The notes below the pieces were generated by a model, which was given only the letters and a program-made list of their open reading frames with translations, made no database searches and was not told the DNA's origin. The translations under genes were made by a program, and so were the position numbers. A DNA stretch of 64,000 nucleotides, from the NCBI RefSeq assembly GCF_036785885.1, contig NC_092320.1, positions 10,727,557 through 10,791,556 of the forward strand, read 5' to 3'. Of the stretch, positions 1 through 13,449 are shown piece after piece (the stretch's first letter is position 1; each line of letters opens with the position of its first letter). Source of the DNA: Coffea arabica (lineage: Eukaryota > Streptophyta > Magnoliopsida > Gentianales > Rubiaceae).

Positions 1-128
1 CTTGCAACCGTCTTTTTGAATCAGGCATGCTTAATCATGCACAAGCACATAGGCACTTGTATCCAGTTTTGCTTTTATTGCATATTATGGGGAAAAGTTG
101 CAAATTTCCTCTTTATTTCTTGTTTCAG

Positions 129-3100
129 GCTTGAAGAGAAGCTCTCGAATACTGAATCAGAGAATCAAGTTCTTCGTCAACAAGCTTTGGCAATGTCTCC
201 CACTGGAAAAACTATTTCTGCAAGACCAAAAACAACTATTATACAGGTAATATCACGCTTCTTGCTTATTTGAAGTTACATGCTATGTTGAGAAAAATAA
301 AGATTGCTTGGTGTACATGCAGAGAACTCCGGAGAATGGAAATATTCCAAATGGTGAAACCAAGGTTGCACATGTAAGGAGCATCAGTACTTTTATTTGG
401 GTAACAACCAATGGAAAGGGATGTTATTTCTTATTGTATGTTACATGTGTCAGGACATGACTCTTGCTATAGCCAGTCCAAAAGAGTCTGAATCTGAGGA
501 AAAACCACAAAAGTTTCTTAATGAAAAGCAGCAGGTGGGTGCTTTTTGGATGCATAAAATATTATGCTTGTAATTCTTGGTTTTCCTATTTGATTTTTTT
601 GGACTCTTTTCCTGCAATCCACTATCCTGCTGCAGGAGAACCAAGACTTGCTCATCAAGTGCATCTCTCAAGATTTGGGATTTTCTGGTGGCAAACCAAT
701 TGCTGCTTGTTTGATTTACAAATGCCTTCTTCATTGGAGATCATTTGAAGTTGAGAGGACTACAGTGTTTGACAGAATCATCCAAACAATAGCTTCAGCA
801 ATAGAGGTTTGTTGTTATAATGGGATTGCTAATTTTATTTTTCTTGTAGCCATAAATCATGATAATCTGCTCACTAGCATTTGCTGATGAATGTCATCAG
901 AAATCGCTTACATGAGTTGTATTAATTTGAGCAACCTTTGTCCTCTAGGTCTCAGACAACAATGATACATTAACTTACTGGTTGTGTAATACTTCTACGC
1001 TGTTAATGCTGCTCCAACACACACTCAAAGCCACTGGGGCAGCTAGTTTGACTCCTCAAAGGCGGAGGTCATCATCAGCCTCACTTTTTGGGAGGATGTC
1101 TCAAGTATGGGCCTAAGATTTGATTTGCGTGGCCTTTTCTCTTGATCTTCTGTTTTGAATTCTGTAAATTCTTCTTTCTTCCTTAAATGCAGGGATTACG
1201 GGGATCTCCACAAAGTGCTGGGCTCTCATTTCTTAATGGCCGGGTGCTTGGTAGACTGGATGACTTGCGTCAAGTTGAGGCTAAATATCCTGCTTTGCTG
1301 TTCAAGCAGCAGCTTACTGCTTTCCTTGAGAAGATCTATGGGATGATTAGGGACAATTTAAAGAAAGAGATTTCTCCATTGCTTGGCTTGTGCATCCAGG
1401 TATTTCATGTCCTGTTGTTTTACAAATGTTTAGATTGCTGCAAGTTGCATCAGAAAACAATAAGCAGCTCTTACGAGTGTTTTTTTGTTAATGGATAAGC
1501 AAATGATTATTGACTTGTTTGTGATGATTTAGCAGGGTTAGTGTTCCTAGCATCTTTACTTGATTTGGCCAATAATAAAGCTCTAGTACTTATCTTGGAG
1601 GTTAACTACCATTGCTAACCTCCTAAAGAAGCTCATCTTCAGGTTTCAAATAAAAAATTGAAACCATTTTTAGTTTAGTACGCCAATGATTTCTGGAAGC
1701 CCTGCATCCATGGTACCCATAATATCTCCCATATTTTCTCTTTTTCCATTTCGTTAGTTTGTGTGACCTTATGCAATTCCAGCTCTTCTTCTTCTTCTTT
1801 TCTTCTCTCTCTGTTTTATATTCTTTTCTTTTCTGGAGTTATAATGGAATTGGTAACTTATGCAGCTTAGTTTTGTTTCCTATAAATTTAAAAGTATTCA
1901 CTTCATGGGTAATGAATTTTCTACTGCAGGCTCCTAGGACATCTCGTGCTAGTTTAGTAAAAGGACGCTCTCAAGCTAATGCTGTTGCTCAACAAGCTTT
2001 GATTGCTCATTGGCAGAGCATTGTGAAAAGCCTAAATAATTACTTGAACATAATGAAAGCAAACTCCGTGAGTTTTAAAACTTACGCTCTATGGAAATAT
2101 TTCTTTCTGAATCAATTTCTTATTACTTGCTCCTTATCTTGTACTTTTACAGGTTCCTCCCTTCTTGGTCCGTAAGGTTTTCACTCAGATATTTTCTTTC
2201 ATCAATGTTCAACTTTTTAACAGGCAAGTTCTTCCCAGTAACAGGACAACTGTATACGCCAAATGTTTCATCTTATTAATTATTGTCATTACTTACTTTC
2301 GTTTATTTATGTTTCCAGTCTTCTTTTGCGGCGTGAGTGTTGCTCCTTCAGCAATGGGGAGTATGTCAAGGCTGGGCTCGCCGAATTAGAGCAATGGTGT
2401 TGTTCTGCAACTGAAGAAGTAAGGATTATTCGCAAACAGGCTTGCTTATAGGCCAGCAACTTTTTAATGTGAAACCTCTCATGACCTCCTGTTTTCAGTT
2501 TGTAGGCTCCGCATGGGATGAACTGAAGCATATCAGACAGGCTGTTGGCTTCCTAGTGAGTTCAGGACAGTCATTACAATTGGTTATGATGTATCACGTG
2601 GTTGCTAATCTATTCTATTTTCCAATTATCTGCAGGTTATTCATCAAAAGCCCAAAAAGACATTGCATGAAATCACAAATGAGCTTTGTTCGGTGAGAAA
2701 CTGTTCTTTTGCTTGTTTTGTCCTATCCTATTCTTTCCAAGTTCCTTAATGAGTTATTCATCTTATACAGAAATTGATTGTAGCCGCTCCGGATCTTTTT
2801 GTTCTCACTTTTAAGGACCTAATTGTTCTTCTTATTATTCTTCAGGAGCTTAGCATACAGCAGTTGTACAGGATAAGTACAATGTACTGGGATGACAAGT
2901 ATGGCACCCACAGCGTTTCTTCAGATGTAAGTTAGTTCTCACACAAAACAGATGAATTGTCCTTGTACTTTCATTTGAATGGGTCTGTTTCCTTTGGCTG
3001 TTCCTAATTTTAGTTCTGGTGTTTATAATTCACTTCTATGCATCTTTTCCTTGAAATTTAGGTTATTTCAAATATGAGAGTTATGATGACAGAGGACTCT

Positions 3101-3680
3101 AACAATGCAGTTAGCAGTTCCTTTTTGTTGGATGATGACTCAAGGTACTCATGTGTTAACGTGTAGGATTCACAACTTCTGTTTTTTTATGTCAGTTTCA
3201 TTTTGTGTTAGACTCTTTTAACGTACCTCAACCTTCTCTTGATCACTTGGAAATGAAACAAAGGTCTGAGGCTGCGTTCAAGGTAAACTCAAGGGTGTAA
3301 TAAACCAATTTAGGGAGTACTATGTGGGTAATTTGAGCATATCCAAGAACCTTCAACATACTACTGAAAAAAGAAAGATCATTATCTGGATGTGTTCTTA
3401 GAATAAAAAAATTCTTTTGATACTTACCTTTTTCAACAAAGGTTTTTGACCTTGGTTGAGTTTGGATGTCTATTTTTGATGGATCTGAGATTGTGCTTGT
3501 TCCCGAGTACATTGACTTTACTTTCATGAACCTATGAAAAGCATTAATTTTTGCTAACACTAATGCAGCATCCCATTCTCTGTGGATGACATCTCCAAAT
3601 CAATGCAACCAGTGGATGTTGCTGACATTGAGCCTCCGCCACTAATCCGAGAGAATTCAGGTTTTGCATTTTTGCATTAG
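129..3680 (+). CDS. XI-K: Myosin XI heavy chain, C-terminal part (5' end outside window)
   Basis: Class XI myosins are actin motors that drive organelle movement and cytoplasmic streaming; this part encodes the end of the coiled coil and the cargo-binding globular tail (DIL domain). Proposed exons: 129-246, 323-373, 454-534, 636-806, 949-1104, 1193-1399, 1930-2067, 2153-2223, 2319-2419, 2499-2555, 2636-2692, 2846-2926, 3062-3144, 3569-3680. The joined reading frame stays open and gives typical tail motifs such as [52 protein letters not shown] and [13 protein letters not shown]. The intron after 2223 begins with GC (GCAAGT) rather than GT. The protein ends FAFLH, a short tail after the RENSGF motif. 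The XI-K assignment rests on recalled Arabidopsis synteny with AL5, WAV2 and PMIR1; other XI paralogues are possible. Family certain, paralogue moderate. Confidence 0.93.
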
Positions 3681-6089
3681 AGCTCTGGATGATGATTATC
3701 AAGTTTTTATTCTAAATCATCACCTCATCTCTGGAAGATTGAAATCTGCGCATCAGCTGGTGTGCAGAAACTTGTGCATAAATTTTCATTTTCGGTTGCA
3801 TATTTGTCTTGTAAATTTACTCCATTAGCTCAGGTAACAGTTAATATATGTTATCTGAGTCAATTTTTTGATTCCCCTCGTGCATTTCCCGACACGAGAG
3901 GTATTATAGCACAAAGCTATAGGGGCTAGTACTGTGATGGCAATTAGTTAATATAGAGTCATGATTGGTTTTTCAGTTGGTGTGTGCTGGGGATTTGAGT
4001 GTAAATTTGAAGCAATTTTAGGTTCTTAACTTTTAGTGTGGACTTAGAATGCAGTTAGGTTGCTACTGTATTTTGAAATACATGTAAAAAGTCTCCCTAA
4101 GGTTTTATTGGTTTATATATGAATGACTTGATTACATTCTTTTTCTTTTTGACGTCTTATGAGGTATGATACAGGATTGACGTTAGACTTAGATTTTTTG
4201 AATGGCTCTGGTTTTCAAAGGAATACTTCAGAACTAAAATTTGGTTTCCTGCGACTGACGTTGGCCTACACGGTTGTTCCGCTTACTGTTGGGTGGGGCA
4301 ATTCAATAATGTTGTGCCTATTTTTAGCTGATCTGAACAGTGTCTGAAAAGATTTCATTTTGTGCCGATCTTAACGCCTTTTCTCAAGGTTCCGTCTTGG
4401 CTCTTTTAATCTTAGCATGGGCGTATCCTTAATTGATATATTTGCTGTTCTGAACAGTATAAAGAAATTTCATTTTGTGCCCATCTTTGCTGATCTTGGT
4501 GCCTTTCCTCGAGTTTGCGTTTTGACTCTTGTTAGTTTTAACATTGCCGTAGCCTTCACTGGAGAAAAGAAAAGGTGTATGCAAATCACATCATCAAATT
4601 GTGAAAGTGGAGGGATAGTATCCCATCTTTTGGGCGTTTTTGGTTTTCAGAAAGAAAATTCGAATCACAATAGGTCTGTTGCGTTTCCATTTACTGGTTT
4701 GAGAATCTGAATCTGTCACTCGCCGCCGTTTGACCTTACGAATAACAGGGCGCGTAGTTTTAGATTTTCACCGAGGGGGAGAGCCAAACTAATTGCATTT
4801 CCGGAATTGGATGTGTAGAAATAAATGGTACGGACTACGGAGTAGCATAAACTTCTTTAGGTGCGGGTCTGGTGTCTCGTGTTTCCTTGAATCAGCCTTA
4901 AAGGCAAACTACATCCATTAACCTAGTACTCTATTGACTTAATTCTGGTTATGGACGAGTTAGATATAAACCTGATATGATGAGAAGTGAAACAATAATG
5001 TGTTGTCTAGTGAGACCCAAAGGGGAATTTTTTTTTTTTTTGTTTTCATTTTTCGGGTGGGGGCCTCCGGGGGGCCAAAGGCCCTTCACAAAGAAACTAG
5101 CCGAAGGGGGACTTTCTCCCATACACATCATTTCGTAGCGTACTCTACTATTTTGGGGACCTCTGAACACTTCGAAGTTTCTTCAAAGAATGCAAACTGG
5201 AATATTCCTATATGAATTGTATCAGAGCTTTTGAGTGTCGGAGACTTCGGGTTGTAAACATATCATGTATTCAAGCTTTGGTTTATGAAGCACACTCTCG
5301 TTGCAAGTATTATTATGCATCACCACAGGGTGTTTAGTTACTTATTTAGCAAGTGTTGTCTGGTCTAATATAACGGCCACCGTAGAAGATTCGCAGGATG
5401 CATTGGATGTCTTCATCTGTGTGTTGCTAAGATGTACCATTCAAATGTAGGACGATCAAAGTTACCGTGCAGGAATTAGAAGCACGCTAGTTATCCAATT
5501 ATTTTCTCTGTTTTACACTTCAGGTCATCATGAAAAGCACAAGCTATCCATACATGGGGAAAGAATTCCTGTCCCGTAATTTATACTTATTTTTTGCTAA
5601 GTAATAGGTGCGCTGCAAAGTTGTATACCTGATTTATCCATTTTTATTCTCTTTTGAAGCAAGACTAGAAACACACTGCCTTGAGCATTTGGTTGGCAAC
5701 AGCCGAATATGACTGAACGAATAAGGCCATCAACCATTTCGACACCTCTTGTTAAAATAATTTCAAGAAAACAGAAAATCAACTGGGACCCGGTTTATGT
5801 TCCCACATCACTGTTCTCTTTACATCAAAACATTAATTCCCACCCTCTGTTCCTAAATCTCGGTTCTAGTTCTGTTTTTTTTTTACTGGAAAGTAAAAAG
5901 TTCCAGCTCATCAGATCCGACATCTTGTCAATACATCTCCTCTCAGCTAAACTACTTGTTATGCCCCTCATTGAAGAGTGATCACTTTTAAGGGATTTGT
6001 AAAACACATTAATCTACAAAGAATATTCCTGAAAAGTTCACAGCTTTCACTTGTAAAGATGGAGTTTGTAGAATTTATTTTGTACATCA
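3681..6089. other. Intergenic, between two convergent genes
   Basis: This holds the myosin 3' UTR on the left and the GPCAT 3' UTR on the right; both genes point into it. No conserved coding frame was recognised. An imperfect direct duplication lies near 4332-4556. A GC-rich patch near 5056-5090, after a T-run, reads as a short self-complementary stretch and may be the remnant of a mobile element, but no ends were found. Confidence 0.6.
4332..4556. repeat. Imperfect tandem duplication, about 117-bp period
   Basis: A block starting at 4332 (TCTGAACAGTGTCTGAAAAG...) is echoed from 4449 (TCTGAACAGTATAAAG...). Both copies continue with TTTCATTTTGTGCC, then a GATCTT-type stretch, CCTTT-CTC, TTGACTC/TTGGCTC and a GTA-TCC/GTAGCC end. 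Divergence is considerable, so the duplication is old. No function is implied. Confidence 0.6.
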
Positions 6090-6633
6090 CTAAGAGGACT
6101 CTTGCATCTCAGCCGAATTACTTGTTCCCATCAAGGCTTCAAGTTCCATGGGCTGGTCTTGTTCAGTCTGCATAGTTTGAGGAACGCATTTACCATATGA
6201 GCTCATCGAATTCTCCGGGGCAATTGACTGGTCTTCGATAGTCTGCTCCCGTTTGCCCTCTGATTTCTTCTTCTCTTTAAGTACGTACTGTCTTGGCATT
6301 ACTTCAAGTAAAAAGTTCCCTCCATTCCATACAGTTGCAGAGAGTTTAAGGATTTGGAAAAAGACAGACAATTTGTAGGACAAAAATATGGGTACTGTAA
6401 GTGCCATTGTTGCCACTGTAAATATTCCTTGGAGGACAATATACATAAGCAACCGGTTCTGATCTCCAAGAATACCACTTAAACGCCACCATATGTTGTT
6501 AGCTTTCTGTGCTTTTTTGGAGAGCTCTCTGCAAAATAGTGAATGAACAGAACAAAACCAATAAGGCTAAAGATAAAGTCATAGGAAGAAGGATTAAATC
6601 AAGAGTAACTGGACATTTCCACTTGTGCAAGAA

Positions 6634-6673
<40 letters not shown>

Positions 6674-9516
6674 TAATGATGAAGAATCAGATAAAAAGCA
6701 CTAACCTGTAAGAGGTCATAACTTCAGGGTCCTGTAAAAGTCTCTGCCTACGGAGGACATCTACAATGAGAAAATAAAGAGCCTGCCAGAGACAGTAAGC
6801 AACTAATGGAACAAGAAATAGCCACGTCCAGAGGTTATACTTGCTTTCTACATAAGGCCATGAAGGTCTGCGAGGAGTCCCCTCAGGGTGCATGGCTTCA
6901 AAAAACACAGGATCCCACCATCGAATTGTGAAGAAAACCAACCCTGAATTCAGAATTATCAAGTAAGCTACAATTTGCACCGGACAACTGAATAACAAAT
7001 TTACTTGAAACTACACAAGAAAGAACCATGCCATCACTTCAGAGGAAAAAATTTGCACTCCAGCGAGCGCAACTTAAACAAGAAGATGTATGTAGGCACA
7101 GAATAAGAGGGTGTTTTGTGCATATGCCTTTGTCTCTAGGTAGCCTTCAGTAATACAGGTGCTCTAGGAGGAAAGCAAATGATTCTTCTACAGTTATTAG
7201 CAATTGTGAGGCATAGCCACACATGCAGACTTGCAAGTTAAGAACGGATGGACGTCCTTTCATTCAAAGGATGTTTATAGTTTACATGACAAGATTTTTT
7301 ATTATTCTCACACGAGCTTTAACTAACTATTTGCATCAATAGCTCCAAAAGGAGTGCTTAATAAGACCACCATAAACATACAACCAAAGACATCACCATG
7401 TAGAAAAATTTCATCAGGCCACATGAAAATGTGACAAAGTATCTTGATGATGCCAAAAATTCTAGTCTCTAAAGTTGCTAAAAGATCTAAAATGTATTAA
7501 ACAATATAAAGCAATACTCTTAAGTCAAACATATTTGAATTGCCAAAACTTTCTACAATTTTCAATTATTGCAGCTTAGATGTCATACAAGAACAGACAG
7601 GATGCGTGATACCCCATAAAACTATTCCAATGCATTCAAATGCACAAAATTCTTATGTTCTTTGTTATTTAAGAATATTGCTTCAGTCATTGTGAGATTT
7701 GTACAATTGAAAGAAAGTTTATATACCACCAAAAACTCATAGCAAGAATAACTATGCTGAAAGGAAAATACACAAGTCGCGGCTTGTAGAGCTGAAATAC
7801 TGTAAGGTTAATTCTATCTCATATTAGATCCATCTCAACAAAATTTCCAAGCATACATCTGTGGACTGCTATCGTTTCCCATTCAGCAGAGACTACAAGG
7901 GGCAATACAAGTAATTAAATAAGAAAAATAACATCTGCATATCCACTGGAAAAGATTGATACCATATTTTCTCAAACATAAACAGTTACATAATCAGGAT
8001 AAAAGCACATATGCAGCGAATGAAGAAGTCAACAGGCAAGCAGATGATAGAAGCAATCAGATGTGATAAAAATGAAGGCCCATAGCTAATAACTACAAGT
8101 GCTTAATTCATTCTCATCATCATTAAACTAGACCTAGCTTTCAAGTCGAAATACCTGTTATAAAGGGGGGCTAGACTAGAAAAGAGAGAAGGATGTCCAA
8201 CTTACCAGGCAAAAGATGTATGAAGACGCTTACAATTTTGTCGAAAGAATTAAAGACTAAGCTGCATCTCCACACAATCAGTGCCCAAGCTAGTGGACCC
8301 TGCAGTTATGTGAGAAGTCAAGACATAAAGAAGCAAATCTTAATGCCATTTAGATAAAAACAAGGCATCTCCAGATTGATTGCTTACCTCTGCAAAAGAG
8401 AAGCAAATCATGAAAAACTTCTCGTTTCTAGGAAAACAAAGAAGCATGACCAAGAATAGTGTGTTGGCGTAGTAGCAGAAGTCCTGAATGGCAAAAGAAG
8501 TACATAGTGACACAAGAGAAAGTACATTTGTAGGAGATGAAGTCTACACTGAAACAGAAAAATTCACAGATAACATGTCCCATCAGAATTCCAACTAAAC
8601 CTAAAGTGATTTTGTCTAATTAAGACTCTAGAACCTCTTCGACAAGGATCTAAATAACTGAGATACGCAAAACAAAAAATATTTGTGTAGTTAAATGAGC
8701 CAAAACAAGAAGTTGCAAAACAGGAAGAGCTTACCAAGAGATAATAATGCCATTTCTTGTATCGATAATAAATCCACCGTAGAGGAACAAATATGACATA
8801 GAGCAAACAATATGCATAAGGGACATCTTGAGGCCCTGCGCCACAATAGAAAAGAACCGCAAAAGCAAATTAACAAACGACAATCCACTAGGCCTAACTA
8901 ATTATTCGAGGGATAAAGATAACTGAATTGTCAAATCTTAAGAGTGTAATACTCACTGGCACCCAACAGAAAGCAGAATGTTCCAAACCCAAGAACACTC
9001 AACAAATAAGTCACCTGTCAACCCAGAAAGCTGCCAATCAGTTCAACCTAAAATCGACATCCCATGTCACCAAACCATAAGCAAAGATGCTAGTAAAAGT
9101 AAATAAACAAATTAGGAAACAAATATGAGCTACAAAGCTGTTCTTTTAATAGCCACTGAGACCATCTGACAAACATATGGTGGGTTTTGGTCGGTCGGTT
9201 ACTTGATTACCTTGTTGATGAATCTTTCGTGTTCTTCAGCCCGTTTGGCAATCTTATCTGCATGTTTAGACAAGATCTGTTTGGTTTGAACTGCTTGCTT
9301 CGACAACATCTCTTTCGTTTTAGCCACTTTCTGCGCAACAAACAATTCCCAGATGACAAAGAACTAGCCAAATCGCATCACAAACTGCAAAACTAAATCA
9401 GATACGTGGGAAAAAATTAATACCTCTGATCGATCTCTGAGCCTTTTTCGAATCAACCCTCCATTTGATTCGCCATTGGAGTCCTCCGGAGAAGAAGATT
9501 CTCCGTTGCTATACAT
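6090..9516 (-). CDS. GPCAT: Glycerophosphocholine acyltransferase, DUF2838 family
   Basis: This family (yeast Gpc1 homologues) transfers an acyl group from acyl-CoA to glycerophosphocholine, making lysophosphatidylcholine for phosphatidylcholine re-synthesis, in ER-type membranes. Proposed exons in transcript order: 9424-9516, 9211-9330, 8957-9014, 8735-8835, 8388-8483, 8206-8299, 6706-6943, 6090-6528; the sum is 412 codons plus stop. The start [10 protein letters not shown] is the first Met of the open frame. An acidic/serine N-terminus leads into a Lys/Ala-rich helix (about 32-70), then several hydrophobic segments from about residue 72. The conserved core includes [52 protein letters not shown] and [11 protein letters not shown]. 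The C-terminal 80 residues are polar and variable. The sixth intron is large (6944-8205). Family assignment is strong; enzymatic activity is inferred from homologues. Confidence 0.93.
6634..6673. repeat. Compound (TG)n(GA)n microsatellite
   Basis: An uninterrupted TG run passes into a GA run within the last intron of the GPCAT gene (6529-6705). It is a potential polymorphic marker with no visible coding role. Confidence 0.95.
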
Positions 9517-12500
9517 TTTCTTGCTCAAAGACTCTCCTGTGTTTTCCCGCAAGTATGAAAAGAAGAAAAGGTGGTGGTGGTAGTGGTGGTTTTCTGTGCT
9601 CCTCTCCTTCGCCTGTAATTTTTGTGGGTTTGTGCGACGTATATATAAAACTATAAAAATGCCTAGCAATCAATTAGAGTTTTTTTTTTTTTTTTTTTGG
9701 TGTGTGGGGGAGGCAATCAATATGAATTTGATGAAGGAAGAAGTTGTTTATGACTTAAGTTTCCTGTTAATACATTACTCCATTGACGATGCTATATTTA
9801 TACTCCCAACTGTAATCCGCGGACACCTGCTAAATTTTGAGGCCGAATTTCATTTTATGCTATTTTAACATTCGAGCGAACTAAAAAAAGAAAAAGAAAT
9901 AAATGCGTGATTAAATAGCCTCTAGTCTTCTAAGGTTATACTTGTATTGTATCCTCACTTTCTAGGTGAAAACTTTCTTCTTTTTTTTTTTAATAATCAA
10001 TTTCTTATAAGGAACGTACTATTATTCAGAAAATGACATGATTGCATATAATCGAACTTGTAAATATTTAAACTTTGCCTTTTTTTTATTGGTGGTATAT
10101 GTCAGGATTCAACTTCTTCTTTTTTTTTTTTGTAGCATTTTTGTTTGAAAGTATATGGTAAGGTTCGATCCTTATTAAAACTTGCCGGATTTAATTATGT
10201 ATACACTGTTACAGTTAGATACATGACACATATATAAAATTTGAATTTCAAATTTAAATATATATTAGTTGTCATGCATAGAGTAGCGATAAAATACACA
10301 TTGTCTGTATACATAAGAATTTTAATACTTTAATTATATGGCAAAATTCAACCTTAATTGATATCAATTAGATTTTACAGTGTTATTATTGTAATGTGTC
10401 TCAATTAAAAATTTAATACGTACCATGGATTCGACATTGACCAATATTCTGCGAACCAATTCTATATTAGTTAATCTCTGATAACAGAAGATTGTTTTAG
10501 GTCCGAATTATCTCTCTTATTTTTATTTTTATTATATCTCGTTTACACTCCCTCTTCCCCGTGCCACCCAACCCAGCCCTCCCCATCTCTCTTGTTTTTA
10601 ATATATAGAAATAACTATTGATGTCATTCATGGGATCTGCACTCATTTGCATTTGTGCATTGTGAATATTATTTTAAGATTTGTCTTCAATCTGCTACCA
10701 TTACGCATGTTGTCTGCAGGTTTAGCTTTGTGCATGAGTTAGACAGACAGATTTATTTGCTATCCGTACACGTTTCTTTCTGGTTGTGGAAAGTTTGGTT
10801 TTAAATTTTATGACTGTTATTATTATTAGTTTTTATAATTTTCTCTGAGCAAACACTTTGAACATTTTGGTAACATCAGCACATAGAGTCAATAATGTAT
10901 TATTACTCACTTTTTGTAGTCTTATAGCCAATAAGTACAATGAAGTGAAGTTGTCATTAGATTAGGGATACCAAGGAACATACTCGAAGCTTCTGTTTCC
11001 AAGATTCCTCAACTTTTTTCTCTTTTTTATTTGTTTTAATTCATTGTTGTTCTTATTGATATTTATTTCGATTTCTAAATAGCTAATAGTTAAAGTGCAA
11101 ACAAATACTTCACACTTTTAGACGAAAAAGAATATTCGATACTTTTGGATTCAAATGTTATTGAAAGACGTCACGCTAATATTTCATTTATGCAGAAGCT
11201 TTTGATTGCTTGTCTTTGAAGTTTTTTTTTTTTTTTTGTCTGTGAAAAATATATATTATAATGATTTGATATATGTCAGGTAAAAATGTGACTAAAAAAT
11301 GTATTCACAGAAAGAAAACGTAAAATTGTTTTTAAAAGAAAATGGCTTTCCGAATGCAGAAATTTTTTAAAAAAAAATACTGAGAGAGAGAAAGTCCCGG
11401 GGGGCTTTCTAAGGTCAAGCCTCCAAAAATTCATCTTTAGCCTTGTCCAAGGAGCAAAAGATAGAAGTGAGCGCAGGAAGATTTCTTGGAAGAAAAAGAA
11501 CCCCAAGTACGCACGGGATGGGAATAAAAATGAAGCCCAGGTACACCTGCGTACGAGTACGAAGCATCAAAGAACGTACCCTAGGCTGGGAATAACCCAA
11601 CAATGTAACGGTTATCGCATAATTAATATTGGCAACTAGTCTATCGATTGAGCTTTTGGGCTTTTGTTTGGCAATATATGGAAATGGATCACCTGCTCCT
11701 AGTACACTTCCCGAGAAAGATGCCACATCCAACTCTCTACACGTGGCTCCCTTGCAAACTCAAGATTCTAGTCCAATCTTCCTCATTTAAGATAGGCCAA
11801 ATTTTCTTTTTTGTGTATGCATCAAATTATAGATCAATTGTCATTTTTAAAGAGTAGTTAATTTGTTATTTTAGTAACATTCTCATATTTAATGTACATG
11901 GCTATTAGAAATTTTTGAATATGTTAGTTACCTTCTAATGGCTCCAAATTGAAAAGTTTGAATGTTTTGCGATTTTATTCTTGCTCTTCATTCTAGTCAA
12001 ACATGTAACATTAACTACATTAATTCTTGTGTTGAAAAACTAAATCGCTCTAAACTCCAAGAACAATATAGTAACATGTGTCTCTTATTTTCAATGGATG
12101 ATCTTATATATTAATATGTGTCTCTTATAGTAATACGTGTCTCTTAATAATGGGTATTTGAGCACTTTCAATGAATGATCTAATATTGATAAAAGGTATT
12201 CGAGGAAAGTATGAACAAAAAATAAGAGAGCTTTAAGGCTCTACTTGGGTGTATGCCTAAATTTTGTATAATGTAAGTCAAAGAATTTGATCTCTTGACG
12301 TTTATCCAATTAGAGCCTTAAAACTCTGTTGATAGCCAACTACTCTAAGCATAGTTGGTTGTAGAGAAATGGCATTCGTTTGGTCCCAAGGCTTTTGTTT
12401 TTTTGGATGAAAACTAGTACTAACTATTTCTATTAGTACATACTTATTGGTGTTTCAAAATGTGGTGAATTTCACTTTGCATCCATCAATAATTATTTCT

Positions 12501-13449
12501 AGTTTGGTTCTTAAATTTTAAAGTGTCATACTTTAGTTTTGTAAGTATAAAATTTGTCTCATTCTAGTTCATACAGTATAAAATCTATTCTATTTGATCT
12601 CCAAAATATAAAATTTGCCCCCACTTTAATGTATAAAATATAAAATTTATAAACTAAAATAGTGAAAGATTTTATATTGCGGGGATTAAAGTATGATAGA
12701 TCTTATGCTTTAGAAACTAAATTGGGACAATTTATATATTTTAAGAATTAAAGAGTCCTATTTTAAAATCCAAAGATCAAAGTAGGAATGGGAGTAAAAT
12801 TGAATAGTATGAAGTGAAATTAGCCATTTCAAAATACCCTACCATCTGTTTTCCAACAAAAGAGCAAGCATACATGTGTGAAAGAGTATGACAACAAGAA
12901 AAGAAAAGAAAAGAAAGAGTCATATGTACTTACGCGTGATGGTATATATATGTGCATGTGTGGAAAATAAAGAATATGTGTAAATGTCTAGATAGGACAT
13001 GAGATTCGTAAGTGCTATTTTCATATTTATGTCAAATGTCTTATTTATTTAATTTGTGAAGTGCATGCTGTTTATTTAAGTTTTTTCTACCCTCGTGTGC
13101 AAGTGAAATTGACACCAAATTTGACACTGAGTAGTAACACAGAAGATCCCAAATTGTCCGTCTTGCATCCATGAATGGGTACTAATAGAATCTTTTAGTA
13201 AGTAGTTACTAGCCTCTCATAACATCAACATCCTGCAGCTGCACCCTTTCATCTGCAGATGGACGAGGTTCACTTATTAATTAGTTTTTTTTAAAAAAAT
13301 TTGACAAACACTTAGTATTAATTAGTCATTAAGCTTGCAGAAGATCCGTGTGATCCCTCGCCCCGTCTTTCAAGGACGAGACTTTTCTGCCATCTGGGCA
13401 TCCCACTTATTAGACAGTGCATGTCTGCATGGAGATGTAAATAAAGGTA
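9517..13449. other. AT-rich intergenic stretch upstream of GPCAT
   Basis: It begins with the GPCAT 5' leader and promoter; a TATATA stretch lies at 9641-9650, about 125 bp upstream of the proposed start codon. Several T-runs (9681-9699, 10120-10131, 11221-11236) look like poly-A tails of old insertions or slippage tracts. One diffuse inverted-repeat element is proposed near 12470-12830. Between 11270 and 11860 the base composition is less AT-rich and some short frames are open, but none resembles a known protein. No gene is supported. Confidence 0.6.
12470..12830. mobile_element. Probable old MITE with imperfect terminal inverted repeats
   Basis: The left side reads TTTCAAAATGTGGTGAATTTCACTTTG and the right side, inverted, reads ATTTTGAAATGGCTAATTTCACTTC. 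The interior is AT-rich, with many TATAAAATTT and TAAACTAAA blocks that are roughly self-complementary. The exact ends and target duplication could not be fixed. It could also be a chance palindrome of an AT-rich region. Confidence 0.45.

Noticed and set aside
3243-3560. 105-codon minus-strand frame in the last myosin intron
   Set aside because: No motif, and it overlaps a clear intron of the opposite-strand gene.
5000-5215. GC-rich palindromic stretch and overlapping frames on both strands
   Set aside because: No transposon ends, target duplication or protein similarity could be identified.
11415-11732. 105-codon frame on the minus strand with hydrophobic segments
   Set aside because: It overlaps another open frame, resembles no family I know, has no nearby splice partners and lies in transposon-rich DNA.
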